From: Betaproteobacteria bacterium
GTDB taxonomy: Bacteria > Pseudomonadota > Gammaproteobacteria > Burkholderiales > Methylophilaceae
Reading direction: 5' to 3'
Assembly (NCBI GenBank): GCA_016867975.1
Contig: VGIC01000005.1
Location: forward strand, 1-64,000
DNA: 64,000 nt
The position numbers and the translations under genes are program-made. The notes under the pieces were generated by a model. The model was given only the letters and a program-made list of their open reading frames with translations. It was not told the DNA's origin and did no database searches. Below are positions 21,868-30,867 of the stretch, in pieces (positions within the stretch are counted from its first letter, which is position 1; the number at the start of each line of letters is the position of its first letter).

Positions 21868-22952
21868 ATGGATATCGTTCTTTCCGCCACCCGCAATACC
21901 GCACTGCGCGATCGCGGATTCTGCGCAACCTCGTCCCGACTAGGCTTAATGGACTTACCAACACCACGTAGTCTTGGCTGTGGCAAATCAGCTGCACGTA
22001 CTGGAAAATGGGCAGGCAAATCATCTCGATCTTCTTGCTCCCTGATGAACTGCTTCACCAGCCTATCTTCCAGGGAGTGAAAACTAATTACCGCCAATCT
22101 CCCTTGAGGATGCAGTAGGTCTACACATTGCGGCAGGGTTAACGACAACCCCTCAAGCTCCTGATTGATGAAAATCCGTAGAGCTTGAAATGTGCGCGTT
22201 GCAGGGTTCTGCCCTGGCTCGAAGCGCGTGACGACACTCGCCACGACCTGGGCAAGGCGCCCTGTAGTGGTGATGGGATGCCCGTCATCGCGCTCCTTAA
22301 TAATCGCCCTTGCAATCGACTTAGCAAACCGTTCTTCACCATAATTTTTTATAACCCCCATTAATTGTTGCTCTGATGCCCGACCAAGAAATTCAGCCGC
22401 CGTTTCCCCACTACTCTGATCCATCCTCATATCAAGTGGCGCATCAAATCTAAAGCTAAACCCACGATCCGCATCATCGATCTGCGGTGAGGAGATTCCC
22501 AAATCCAGCAAAATGCCATCCACGCGAGAAATGCCCACTTCTAAAAGCTTTTCCTGAATCGCCATGAATGGGCTATGAATGATGGTAAAGCGCGCATCCT
22601 TGATCTCATTGCCTGATGCAATCGCTGCAAGGTCTCGGTCAAACGCTATCAATCGCCCACTTTCACCAAGGCGCGACAAGATTCTTCTCGAATGCCCACC
22701 GCGACCGAATGTGCCATCCACATAGATACCGGTGGGCTTGATGGCTAATGCATCAACCGCCTCATGCAACAGTACCGCCACATGCGCACTCGTAGCTTGA
22801 TCAGACCGATCGTGATGGTTTGAACTTGAATTCGACACTGTTGTTTGGCTTCTTTTTGATTGACGGCCGTGCACCAAATCTGATGTCGGTTGAGACGCTT
22901 TTTCTGGAGACAATGAGGCTTTAGAGGGCGCGAAGTTCACGCCCTTAATCAC
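21864..22952 (-). CDS. rsmH: 16S rRNA m4C1402 methyltransferase RsmH
   Basis: SAM-dependent methyltransferase acting on 16S rRNA C1402. From the GTG at 22952 (overlapping the mraZ stop as GTGA) the protein is 362 aa. The SAM site [30 protein letters not shown] and [14 protein letters not shown] are clear. Family similarity starts only at about residue 56, after a Ser/Gln/Lys/His-rich low-complexity leader. A GTG at 22838 would leave a leader of 17 aa and give the usual length of about 324 aa. Which start is used cannot be decided from sequence alone. Confidence 0.93.
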   Translation of the reverse strand: MIKGVNFAPSKASLSPEKASQPTSDLVHGRQSKRSQTTVSNSSSNHHDRSDQATSAHVAVLLHEAVDALAIKPTGIYVDGTFGRGGHSRRILSRLGESGRLIAFDRDLAAIASGNEIKDARFTIIHSPFMAIQEKLLEVGISRVDGILLDLGISSPQIDDADRGFSFRFDAPLDMRMDQSSGETAAEFLGRASEQQLMGVIKNYGEERFAKSIARAIIKERDDGHPITTTGRLAQVVASVVTRFEPGQNPATRTFQALRIFINQELEGLSLTLPQCVDLLHPQGRLAVISFHSLEDRLVKQFIREQEDRDDLPAHFPVRAADLPQPRLRGVGKSIKPSRDEVAQNPRSRSAVLRVAERTISI

Positions 22953-23395
22953 AGCGAGAATCCCTCTAACTCTTCAGGCATGGCAAAACTATCGCTTTGC
23001 ATCACCTGTTCCAACTGAGCACGCCATGCTGGCATACTCCATAACTCAAAGTGGCTGCCCTGACCGACCAACATCACCTCTTTATCCAAGGCCGCAAATT
23101 CGCGCAACACTGGCGACACCAAGACACGTCCAACACTATCCAAGCTGACATCTTCAGCAAAACCCACGAGTAAGCGTTGCAACGCACTGGATTGCCGATC
23201 AAAAGAAGAGAGCGCCATCATCTTTGCCTGAATAGGCTCCCAGGCCTGCTGAGGATAAAGCAACAAGCAACGGTGAGGATGTGCAGTCAGCACCAAGCTA
23301 CCAGCACACTCGAGCTGCAAAGCCTCTCTGTGCTTGGTTGGCACGGCCAATCTGCCCTTAGCATCCAAACTTAATGATGTTGCACCGCGAAACAT
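22949..23395 (-). CDS. mraZ: Transcriptional regulator MraZ
   Basis: AbrB-like DNA-binding protein that in E. coli and other bacteria represses its own dcw operon. 148 aa, with the two tandem SpoVT/AbrB half-domains ([19 protein letters not shown] near residue 9 and [19 protein letters not shown] near residue 80). First gene of the dcw cluster. The upstream region carries the three repeated boxes it is expected to bind, supporting autoregulation. Confidence 0.96.
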   Translation of the reverse strand: MFRGATSLSLDAKGRLAVPTKHREALQLECAGSLVLTAHPHRCLLLYPQQAWEPIQAKMMALSSFDRQSSALQRLLVGFAEDVSLDSVGRVLVSPVLREFAALDKEVMLVGQGSHFELWSMPAWRAQLEQVMQSDSFAMPEELEGFSL

Positions 23396-23542
23396 TTGTT
23401 AGCTTCAACCTTCGAGACGTTGCCCATTTAAAAATTATCAACTACAAAAAAAGAATTGCCGCATTGCATAAAAACACTATTCGAGAGTCCTTGGTGGTTA
23501 TCGAGCATGCCTCGCAAATCAACCTATTGCAGTAGATTATTC

Positions 23543-23604
23543 TCCACAAAAACCCACTTATTCCCACTCGTTTGCAATATAGACAAAAAAACAGCGCTTT
23601 GCAA
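23543..23604 (-). promoter_or_regulatory. dcw operon promoter with three MraZ boxes
   Basis: Minus-strand promoter: TTGCAA (23604-23599), exactly 17 bases, TATATT (23581-23576). Just downstream, around the expected start point, are three direct repeats with a 10-base period: GTGGG (23567-23563), GTGGG (23557-23553) and GTGGA (23547-23543). Repeated GTGGG/TGGG boxes at this spacing are the known MraZ operator pattern. A palindrome AGCGCTTGCAAAGCGCT overlaps the -35 element. The 5' leader to mraZ would be about 170 bases. Confidence 0.85.
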
Positions 23605-23837
23605 GCGCTTTTTGCTATTTTTTCTTTACGGGTCAATGGCTTAGCAAATTTTCATGAAAAAATAAAATCCTTACAAATTAATAAGATATAAAAATATGTA
23701 AATGTAAAACATTAGAACAATTTCGGAACCGATTGAATCGTGGTTGGGTGGGGAATTCCAAAAATGAACAAACCAACGTCGGTCTGATTCTGCATCTCAA
23801 GCGAAAGGGGCTTGGGTATAAAGATCTGAAGAAGTGC

Positions 23838-23859
23838 TCACACATGTCATCATGTGTGA
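23838..23859 (-). terminator. Hairpin after rnpB, possible terminator
   Basis: Perfect 9-bp stem TCACACATG/CATGTGTGA with a 4-base loop, 4 bases beyond the mature 3' end of RNase P RNA. No T run follows, so it may terminate weakly or protect the precursor 3' end. The stretch 23605-23837 shows nothing else I can name. Confidence 0.5.
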
Positions 23860-23862
23860 AGT

Positions 23863-24260
23863 ATGTGAAGCTGGCCGATAAGCCGGGTTCTGTCGCGCAT
23901 TGCTGCGCGTGACAGTCATTCATCTAGGCGCATGATTGCTCATGCGCTCAAGCAACCTACCCGCTGACGGCGCGAGCCACGCCAATGCCAGCCTATTTGG
24001 TCTTGCTGCGAATGGAGGTTACCGCGTTTCACGTCCATTACGGCGAACCGCAACTTACTCGTCTCTGTGGCCCTATTCCTCGCTTTTGTCATTCGACTTT
24101 TCAGTCTAGCGACTTATGGCGGACGGCCGTTAACCGTCATCCCGCTCTATGCAGCCCGGACTTTCCTCCCTCACTTCAAGGTGACCACAAGGGTCTCCCC
24201 CAATTTGCTATGCCAGTAAACTGGCAAGCAAAGCGTGATGGCGACTGTCTGGCCAGCTTC
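23863..24260 (-). ncRNA. rnpB: RNase P RNA, bacterial type A
   Basis: Catalytic RNA of RNase P, maturing tRNA 5' ends. About 398 nt. The 5' end GAAGCTGGCCAGACAGTCGC pairs with the 3' end GGCCAGCTTC (helix P1). The universally conserved GAGGAAAGTCCGGGCT, GACGGTTAACGGCCGTCC, GGGCCACAGAGACGAGT, GAAACGCGGTAACCTCC and the 3' ACAGAACCCGGCTTAT are all present. The P3 region is enlarged: between GTCGCC and GGGAGGAAAG there is an extra hairpin (TTTGCT...AGCAAA) that also occurs in dispersed elements of this genome. rnpB upstream of mraZ is common in betaproteobacteria. Ends are approximate to a few bases. Confidence 0.97.
24198..24238 (-). repeat. Element-derived hairpin inside RNase P RNA P3
   Basis: These 41 bases match 28646-28686 of the dispersed element with 39 identities, and the inverted copy near 31804-31844. 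They fold as TTTGCT-at-GCCAG-taaa-CTGGC-a-AGCAAA. The match lies within the P3 arm of rnpB, outside the conserved catalytic core. Confidence 0.8.
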
Positions 24261-24267
24261 ATCTTGC

Positions 24268-24273
24268 ATTCTA
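24268..24273 (-). promoter_or_regulatory. rnpB -10 element
   Basis: TAGAAT on the minus strand ends 7 bases before the first base of RNase P RNA. No good -35 hexamer is seen at 16-18 bases. Confidence 0.5.
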
Positions 24274-24310
24274 GCATGTCATACCAACCAACTACATGAG
24301 TTTATGTGCC

Positions 24311-24349
24311 CAAAAATCTCGAGGTGATGCGTCCGCACCACCTCGAGAT
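24311..24349 (-). terminator. Intrinsic terminator after dut
   Basis: An 11-bp perfect stem (ATCTCGAGGTG at 24316-24326 with CACCTCGAGAT at 24339-24349) is followed on the minus strand by TTTTT. It lies about 120 bases past the dut stop. The stretch 24350-24469 shows nothing else recognisable. Confidence 0.8.
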
Positions 24350-24469
24350 CAAAGATTACCGCAGTCGCATACCGAATCTTTGCGTCGCGTGCGAAAAAAT
24401 TACCCCAAAAAAAGGATTAGGGATAAGTAAATCAAGAATTGATAGCTGTGCCCAGCACGTAGTAATTGG

Positions 24470-24922
24470 TTAATGTTTACCGGTACTGCCAAATCCGCCT
24501 TCACCACGTTGTGAGGCGTCAAAATCGTCCACCACATGGAATTCCGCCTGCACGACGGGCACAATCACCAGTTGGGCGATGCGCTCCATCGGGTTCAGCT
24601 CGAACGCTGTATTTCCGCGATTCCAGCATGACACCATGAGTTGCCCTTGATAATCCGAATCAATTAACCCCACCAGATTGCCGAGCACGATTCCGTGCTT
24701 ATGGCCCAGACCAGAGCGCGGGAGAATCAGTGCGGCATAATAGGTGTTGTCGATATGAATGGCCATACCAGTGGGAATCAGCGTGGTTTCCCCAGGTTGC
24801 AAGGTAATAGGCGCATCAATGCAGGCACGCAAGTCCAGCCCGGCAGAGCCCGGTGTGGCATAGGTGGGAAATTGAGCGCGTAAGCGGTCATCCAGAATTT
24901 TTAGGTCGATTAAGATAGACAT
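24470..24922 (-). CDS. dut: dUTP pyrophosphatase
   Basis: Homotrimeric dUTPase, converting dUTP to dUMP and keeping uracil out of DNA. 150 aa from ATG 24922, the usual length. The five motifs are visible: [47 protein letters not shown] and the C-terminal [12 protein letters not shown]. An in-frame ATG 15 codons upstream is not family-like. A uracil-DNA glycosylase gene occurs elsewhere in the window. Confidence 0.96.
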   Translation of the reverse strand: MSILIDLKILDDRLRAQFPTYATPGSAGLDLRACIDAPITLQPGETTLIPTGMAIHIDNTYYAALILPRSGLGHKHGIVLGNLVGLIDSDYQGQLMVSCWNRGNTAFELNPMERIAQLVIVPVVQAEFHVVDDFDASQRGEGGFGSTGKH

Positions 24923-25045
24923 ATCACGTTTTTTATTAAATTGGCTGATTAAATCAGCATTAGACACTAAATAATCAAGAAAATCACTATGGTGGGCGCT
25001 TGCCGAAGTGGCTAAGATGGCTCCTTATTTGTTAAGGGGATAGTC

Positions 25046-27322
25046 ATGCCGGTGTTTAAGTTGAATAAAATAAGCCGTTTGTTGACCATGGCGGGGTTGT
25101 TAGGCTCATCAGGATTGGTCGTTGCAGAGGAAGTAGATACAGCAAGCGTTTTGAAAATGGCTCCGATTGTGGTCACTACTGGTACCAGGATGGAGCAAAA
25201 TAGCTTCGATTTGCCGATGTCGATCAATGCGACAAGCGCAGAGGAGATACAAGAAGGACAACTCAAGGTTAATTTGTCTGAATCCGCAGTGCGCGTGCCA
25301 GGCGTGGTGGTGAATAACCGCAATAATCCAGCGCAGGATTTGGCGATTCAGATTCGTGGCTTTGGTGCACGCTCTGCCTTTGGCGTGCGCGGTGTACGCT
25401 TGTATGCGGATGGCATCCCCATGACCATGCCAGATGGCCAAGGCCAAACGGGTACCTTTAACTTAGATACGGCAAACCGCGTGGAATATCTGCGTGGCCC
25501 ATTTTCTGCGCTTTACGGTAACTCATCCGGCGGCGTCGTGCAGATTTTCACGCAAGATGGCACTAAAGAGCCAACCATTTCAAGTGGTGCAACTTTTGGT
25601 AGCTATAACACCCAACGTTATAACTTAGGTTTCAGCGATAGCGGCGATGGCTTTGATTACATCGTGAATGCCAATACTTATCGCTCGGACGGTTATCGTG
25701 ACCAGTCTGATACCAGTCGTGATACGTTACATGGCAAAATCAACTTCAAATTGGGGGATGACACCAAGCTGACCATTGTGGCGACTGCGCTGGAACAACG
25801 CAACAACGAAGACCCGCAAGGCTTGGATGCGACACAGCTAAGAAACAATCCCAAGCAGGCAGGGACTAGCTCTGAGTTGTTTAATACGCGCGTGTCGCGT
25901 AATCACCAGCAGGCTGGCGCAACGCTGGAGCATTTGTTCACGCCAGATGATACATTGCGCTTGATGGCGTATTACGGTCAGCGTAGCAACGAACAGTTCC
26001 AATCTGTAACGGTTGGTGCTCAGCGTAACGATTTGCAAGGCGGTGGGGTTGCAACGATTGATCGTGACTTTGGGGGCGCAGACGTGCGTTGGGTGCACAA
26101 AGGTTTATTGGGCGAAATGCCTTACAACTTTACCGTAGGCATGAACTACGACCGCATGGAAGATGATCGCAAGGGTTATGAAAACTTCACCTCTAATCGA
26201 GCTTTGGGGGCGTTACCTGCAGGGGTGAATTGCGGCAATGTGGCAAATGCTGTGGTGTGTGGCGTCAAAGGTAACTTGCGACGCAATGAAACCAATACCG
26301 CCAAAAACTTTGACCAATATATCCAGGGCGCGATAGATCTGAGCAAGCGATTTACTTTAAGTGGCGGTCTTCGCCATAGCAAGGTACGCTTCGAGAATGA
26401 CGATAAATTCATGCTAAATACTGCTTATACAGGCGTGAATCCAGACGATAGCGGTCGGGTAACGTTCAGTGAAACTACCCCTGTCATCGGCGCGATATTT
26501 AAAGTAACGGATACGCTCAACCTGTATGCCAATGCAGGAGAAAGCTTTGAGACGCCGACATTTGTTGAGATGGCTTATCGAGCAACGGGTGACGGACTCA
26601 ACTTTGACTTAAAACCAGCCAAGAGCCGTCAATATGAAGTGGGTGCCAAAGCGATGTTGGGGGATTCCACCTTGGTCAATGCCTCGGTGTTCAAGATTGA
26701 TACCGATGATGAAATTGTATTGCAACAACAAGCGGGGGGGCGTTCGGTGTTTCAGAACATCAAGAGCAGTGAGCGTAAAGGCTTCGAGCTTTCTCTGGAC
26801 AGCAAGTTTGATAATAATTTGAGAGCATATCTGGCTTATACCTATTTGGATGCAGAATTTTCATCTGATTTTATGGCGTGCCGACCATTTGTTGGTGTAA
26901 ATACTGCATGTAACATCAACTTGCCGCCTGCCGCAGGGACACCTGGCAATTCCGGCGGTGAAGCAATTGCCTCTGGTACCGATATTCCAGGGACTTACAA
27001 GCATACGCTGTATGGTGAACTTTCCTGGAAATACGATCCAATGGGTTTTTCAACAGCATTGGAAGGTCGCGCTTTCAGCAAAACTTATGTCGCGTTCAAA
27101 CCAGAATACGGTAAGGCAGATGGCTATGCCATTGCCTCATGGCGTGGTGGTTTTACACAAAACGTGAACAACTGGAAATTCAATGAGTTTGTACGTATCG
27201 ACAATATGTTTGACAAGGAATACGTAGGCTCTGTGCGTATTGCTGATTTGAACGGGCGTTATTATGAGCCAGCACCGGGACGTACTTGGTTACTCGGCTT
27301 GAATGCCGCTTACAAGTTTTAA
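25046..27322 (+). CDS. TonB-dependent outer membrane receptor
   Basis: 22-strand outer-membrane beta-barrel transporter, 758 aa. A signal peptide (SRLLTMAGLLGSSGLVVAEE) is followed by a TonB-box-like KMAPIVVTTG, a plug domain with VNLSESAVRVPGVVVNNRNN, IQIRGFGARSAFGVRGVRLY and RVEYLRGPFSALYGNSSGGV, then the barrel, ending in a C-terminal Phe (AAYKF). AAGGGG lies upstream of ATG 25046. It resembles the siderophore/iron receptor group, but ligand identity cannot be read from sequence, and no Fur box was recognised upstream. It converges on coaBC with a 4-base overlap of stops. Confidence 0.92.
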   Translation: MPVFKLNKISRLLTMAGLLGSSGLVVAEEVDTASVLKMAPIVVTTGTRMEQNSFDLPMSINATSAEEIQEGQLKVNLSESAVRVPGVVVNNRNNPAQDLAIQIRGFGARSAFGVRGVRLYADGIPMTMPDGQGQTGTFNLDTANRVEYLRGPFSALYGNSSGGVVQIFTQDGTKEPTISSGATFGSYNTQRYNLGFSDSGDGFDYIVNANTYRSDGYRDQSDTSRDTLHGKINFKLGDDTKLTIVATALEQRNNEDPQGLDATQLRNNPKQAGTSSELFNTRVSRNHQQAGATLEHLFTPDDTLRLMAYYGQRSNEQFQSVTVGAQRNDLQGGGVATIDRDFGGADVRWVHKGLLGEMPYNFTVGMNYDRMEDDRKGYENFTSNRALGALPAGVNCGNVANAVVCGVKGNLRRNETNTAKNFDQYIQGAIDLSKRFTLSGGLRHSKVRFENDDKFMLNTAYTGVNPDDSGRVTFSETTPVIGAIFKVTDTLNLYANAGESFETPTFVEMAYRATGDGLNFDLKPAKSRQYEVGAKAMLGDSTLVNASVFKIDTDDEIVLQQQAGGRSVFQNIKSSERKGFELSLDSKFDNNLRAYLAYTYLDAEFSSDFMACRPFVGVNTACNINLPPAAGTPGNSGGEAIASGTDIPGTYKHTLYGELSWKYDPMGFSTALEGRAFSKTYVAFKPEYGKADGYAIASWRGGFTQNVNNWKFNEFVRIDNMFDKEYVGSVRIADLNGRYYEPAPGRTWLLGLNAAYKF

Positions 27323-28500
27323 TCGCTGGATGATAGTGCGACATGCCTGAGAATTTCTTGGGCAATCGCAAATTTCTGGGCGCGTTCTAAGGGATGCGCC
27401 CCGTTTTTATCTAGCAAGGTGACTTCGTTTTCGTCGCTCCCCATCGCCTCGGTTGCAGTATTGGCGACAATCAATGGGAGCTTTTTGGCGATACGTTTTT
27501 GCTCGGCATAAGTCAATAAATGGTCAGTTTCAGCAGCAAAGCCTACGCAGAATGGTGCATTAGGCAGGCTGGCAACATCTGCCAAAATATCCTTTGTTCT
27601 ATTGAGTTGTATTGAAAGTGCTTGCTCACTTTTTTTGATTTTATGCCCGCTTTTTTGTGCGGGCGTGTAATCTGCCACGGCGGCAACACCGATAAAAACA
27701 TCCTGATCTGCGACATTGCACATCACGGTTTCATACATGGCATCTGCGCTGGGGGCGGAAATATTGCGGGTGGATTTTGGTAGAGGGGCATCCACTTTGC
27801 CATGTATCAGAGTCACCTCTGCGCCCATTTCATATGCTGCCTGCGCGATGGCGATCCCCATTTTTCCAGAGCTTAAATTAGTGATGGCACGTACTGGGTC
27901 TATCATTTCTAGCGTGGCGCCAGCCGTGATCAGTACTTTTTTGCCTTGTAGCAGTTTGGGTTGAAAGTGCGCTTTAATCAGGGTGAGCAGGTCTTCGGCT
28001 TCTAGCATGCGGCCTAGGCCAATTTCACCGCAGGCTTGTTCGCCGCTATCGGGGCCGAGGATGGCAATGCTATCTGTTTTTAATTGTGCAATATTGCGCT
28101 GTGTGGCGGGGTTTTCCCACATCTGTTTATTCATGGCAGGGGCTACCAGCAAGGCGCAGTCGCGTGCTAAACATAAGGTGGATAGCAAATCATCGGCACG
28201 GCCGTGAACAAGTTTGGCGATGAAGTCTGCACTGGCCGGGGCGATGACGATGGCGTCTGCTAACCGACTTAGTTCGATATGCGGCATGCCATTGGGGATG
28301 GAGGCATCCCACATGCCGGTATAAACGGGCTTGCCTGACAGTGCCTGCATGGTGATGGGGGTGATAAACTGGCAGGCGGCCTCGGTCATCACCACTTGCA
28401 CGTCAATGTTGTTTTTGACGAGCAAGCGTACGAGCTCTGCCGCTTTGTATGCGGCAATGCCACCAGTGATGCCTAATACGATGGATTTGTTTTTTTGCAT
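27319..28500 (-). CDS. coaBC: Bifunctional coenzyme A biosynthesis protein CoaBC
   Basis: Phosphopantothenoylcysteine synthetase/decarboxylase. 393 aa. N-terminal flavoprotein CoaC domain (GITGGIAAYKAAELVR, PAMNKQMWENPATQRN, and the clamp ACGEIGLGRM) fused to the CoaB synthetase domain (TAGATLEMIDPVRAITNLSS, GVAAVADYTP, KTKDIL-like NRTKDILADV). In many bacteria it neighbours dut and radC, as here. Its upstream region is shared with radC and has been invaded by a repeat element. Confidence 0.95.
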   Translation of the reverse strand: MQKNKSIVLGITGGIAAYKAAELVRLLVKNNIDVQVVMTEAACQFITPITMQALSGKPVYTGMWDASIPNGMPHIELSRLADAIVIAPASADFIAKLVHGRADDLLSTLCLARDCALLVAPAMNKQMWENPATQRNIAQLKTDSIAILGPDSGEQACGEIGLGRMLEAEDLLTLIKAHFQPKLLQGKKVLITAGATLEMIDPVRAITNLSSGKMGIAIAQAAYEMGAEVTLIHGKVDAPLPKSTRNISAPSADAMYETVMCNVADQDVFIGVAAVADYTPAQKSGHKIKKSEQALSIQLNRTKDILADVASLPNAPFCVGFAAETDHLLTYAEQKRIAKKLPLIVANTATEAMGSDENEVTLLDKNGAHPLERAQKFAIAQEILRHVALSSSD

Positions 28501-28584
28501 AATATCTAGACTTTATGTAATGCTTTCATTTTAATATGAAAATCACGATAAAGCATGAAATAGTAGGTGCCTTACTTATGTTAA

Positions 28585-28873
28585 GGGTGCTTCTATAAAT
28601 GCAGAGTTTGAGATATAGCATTACCCGTAAGCCAGTACTTGGCTTCCCCAATTTGCTAAGCCAGTAAACTGGCAAGCAAAGTGTGAAAGGGCATGTCCGT
28701 GGAATATATGCGCTGAAGCGCATTATTCACACGCCAAAGGCGGGGCGTCCTCAACCTCGCTAGATGCTGAAGCATCAAGTCGGTTGTGACGGAACGCAGT
28801 AATGCGCTCAAGTGATTTAAGCAGGCAATCAGCGAAGCTGATGCTCGCAAAAAATGTATTTATAGAAGTGCCC
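28585..28873 (+). mobile_element. MITE-like element, copy A
   Basis: 289-bp non-coding element. Its ends are inverted repeats: GGGTGCTTCTATAAATGCA on the left and the complement of GGGCACTTCTATAAATACA on the right. The interior is a string of hairpins: AAGCCA/TGGCTT (28629-28645), TTTGCT..GCCAG/CTGGC.AGCAAA (28652-28680), ATGCGC/GCGCAT (28708-28723), CGCC/GGCG (28732-28742), GATGCT/AGCATC (28763-28776) and GCAATCAGC/GCTGATGC (28825-28844). Flanks TTAA and GTAA are only similar, so any target duplication is imperfect. It occupies the coaBC-radC divergent promoter region. It contains no transposase. Confidence 0.8.
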
Positions 28874-28900
28874 GTAATCGTAATTGAGCAGGAGGGCTAT

Positions 28901-29575
28901 ATGGCAATAACCGATTGGCCAGCGAGCGAGCGTCCTCGTGAGAAGCTGATAGAGCTTGGTGCGGCGGCTTTATCTGACGCCGAGTTGCTGGCGATATTTT
29001 TACGCGTAGGCGTGGTGGGCAAAAGCGCGGTTGATTTGGCGCGCGATCTTCTTAATCAATTTGGTAGCTTGAATGGCATATTTGCCGCCACAGAGTCGGA
29101 GTTGAGTGAGGTGCATGGCATAGGCAGTAGCAAATATGTGCAGTTGCAGGCTATCTTTGAGATGAGCCGACGAGCATTGAATGAGCAGTTGCGACAACGT
29201 GATCTACTCAGTTCGCCCCAGCAGGTGCGTGACTATCTGGTGTTGCGGTTAGGTGCGTTGCCACGAGAGGTGTTTTTGGTAATGTTCCTCGACGCGCAAA
29301 ACCGCTTGAGTGCTACTGAGGAGCTATTTAGTGGTACGCTTATGCAGACTAGCGTTTATCCACGTGAGGTAGTGAAGCGCGCGATGTATCATAATGCGGC
29401 GAGTGTCATTTTTGCACATAATCATCCTTCTGGCATTGCGCAGCAAAGTCAAGCGGATGAGTTGCTGACACAGCAATTGAAGCAGGCATTGATGCTTGTG
29501 GATGTAAGAGTGCTCGATCATTTTATCGTGGCCGGTAATCAGGCGCTTTCGTTTGCGGAGCGTGGATTACTATGA
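28901..29575 (+). CDS. radC: DNA repair-associated protein RadC (JAB domain)
   Basis: 224 aa from ATG 28901, which has GGAGGG just upstream. N-terminal helix-hairpin-helix region ([34 protein letters not shown]) and C-terminal JAB/MPN domain with the metalloprotease-type motif [14 protein letters not shown]. The biochemical role is unresolved despite the historical name. The open frame extends upstream into the right end of element A, so those codons are not genuine. Its usual promoter region is replaced by the element. Confidence 0.93.
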   Translation: MAITDWPASERPREKLIELGAAALSDAELLAIFLRVGVVGKSAVDLARDLLNQFGSLNGIFAATESELSEVHGIGSSKYVQLQAIFEMSRRALNEQLRQRDLLSSPQQVRDYLVLRLGALPREVFLVMFLDAQNRLSATEELFSGTLMQTSVYPREVVKRAMYHNAASVIFAHNHPSGIAQQSQADELLTQQLKQALMLVDVRVLDHFIVAGNQALSFAERGLL

Positions 29576-29602
29576 CAAATTTAGCACTCAGGGGAGTCTC
29601 TT

Positions 29603-30847
29603 ATGTTGATTGATCATTCAAATTGGTTAAACCTCGCAGTGGCACTGGGGGTTGGGCTACTGATTGGTGCAGAGCGAGAGCGTCGCAAAGAGGCTTTTGT
29701 TGAGTGTAAACAAAATACTAGTTCGGTCGCAGGGGTGCGCACTTTTACCATTGCGGCATTGCTTGGGGCGGTGAGCGTGGCCGTTGAGTTCTGGCTCTTA
29801 ATCATTTCAATCGTATGTGTCACCCTTTTTGTCGTGAGCGCTCCCAAGAACGAGGATCATAGTTTAACGACGCATGTTAGCTTGGTTTATACTATCATCT
29901 TGGGTGGTTTGGCCATGACGGAGCCTGCACTTTCAGCCAGTTTGGCGGTTGCTGTTGCGATTTTGTTGGCGGCAAAAGAGCCGATTCACTGGTTTGTGCG
30001 CGGTGCGGTCACCAAAGATGAAATGATGGATTTTTTGATCTTGGCTGCTGCGACGCTCATCGTATTGCCGCTGGTGCCTAATCGATATATAGGACCATTT
30101 GACGCCATCAATCCTTACAATATGTGGTTGATTGTGATTCTAGTGATGTTTATCGGCGCACTGGGACATCTCGCCTTGCGCTTGATGGGTGGCCGGCTAG
30201 GGCTTCCGTTGGTCGGACTGGTATCCGGTTTTATTTCCAGTATTGCAACTGTTGGCGCCATGGGTGAGCGTGCGCGTCATACTCCCCATTTGCTAAGGGT
30301 AGCGGTGGCGGGGGCGATTCTTTCTAGCTTGTCTACGATTCTGCAAATCGTCATGTTGCTGGCAGCTATTCATCCGCCCACACTCAGGGAACTGGCGATA
30401 CCATTGCTATTTGGAGGAGTGGTTATTACGATCTATGGTATCGTGGTCACTTTAAGCTCCTTACAACAACATAGTGTTGAAATGAGTAGCCCCAGCCGAT
30501 CTTTCAGCGTGAAGACCGCACTGATGTTTGCCATTGTGATTACCTTGGTACTTCTGGCATCGGCTACACTTAAGGCGTGGTTTGGTGATGCTGGGGTGGT
30601 GATCGCTTCTGCGGTTGCCGGTATGGCGGATGTGCATGCAGCGACCATTTCAGTGGCCTCATTATCTGCAGCTAATAAATTACTGCCTGTAAGCGCGGTA
30701 ATTCCGATATTGGTCGCTTTTACGGTCAATACAACGTCTAAAGTGATTACTGCGGCGGTCACTGGAGGGAGGGATTATTTCCGTCAGGTCACAGTTGGGC
30801 TGGTGTTGCAGGTGGTCGCTGTATGGCTCGGATGGGTTTTATTTTGA
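29603..30847 (+). CDS. MgtC/SapB family membrane protein with DUF4010 domain
   Basis: 414 aa, polytopic with about a dozen hydrophobic segments. The N-terminal part carries the MgtC-type motif AVALGVGLLIGAERERR and AGVRTFTIAALLGA; the rest matches the DUF4010 layout (PLVGLVSGFISSIATVGAMGERARH). Function is not established; MgtC relatives are linked to Mg2+ stress. Follows radC by 27 bases with a GGGGAG ribosome site, so likely cotranscribed. Confidence 0.82.
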   Translation: MLIDHSNWLNLAVALGVGLLIGAERERRKEAFVECKQNTSSVAGVRTFTIAALLGAVSVAVEFWLLIISIVCVTLFVVSAPKNEDHSLTTHVSLVYTIILGGLAMTEPALSASLAVAVAILLAAKEPIHWFVRGAVTKDEMMDFLILAAATLIVLPLVPNRYIGPFDAINPYNMWLIVILVMFIGALGHLALRLMGGRLGLPLVGLVSGFISSIATVGAMGERARHTPHLLRVAVAGAILSSLSTILQIVMLLAAIHPPTLRELAIPLLFGGVVITIYGIVVTLSSLQQHSVEMSSPSRSFSVKTALMFAIVITLVLLASATLKAWFGDAGVVIASAVAGMADVHAATISVASLSAANKLLPVSAVIPILVAFTVNTTSKVITAAVTGGRDYFRQVTVGLVLQVVAVWLGWVLF

Positions 30848-30867
30848 TTTAATTGAGTGAGCGATTG

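Noticed and set aside
23985-24299. 104-codon plus-strand open frame across rnpB
   Set aside because: The sequence is RNase P RNA on the other strand with all conserved core segments; the frame is chance.
24990-25040. Possible tRNA-like segment before the TonB receptor (GCTTGCCGAAGTGGCTAAGA)
   Set aside because: No complete cloverleaf or T-arm could be built; more likely promoter or leader sequence.
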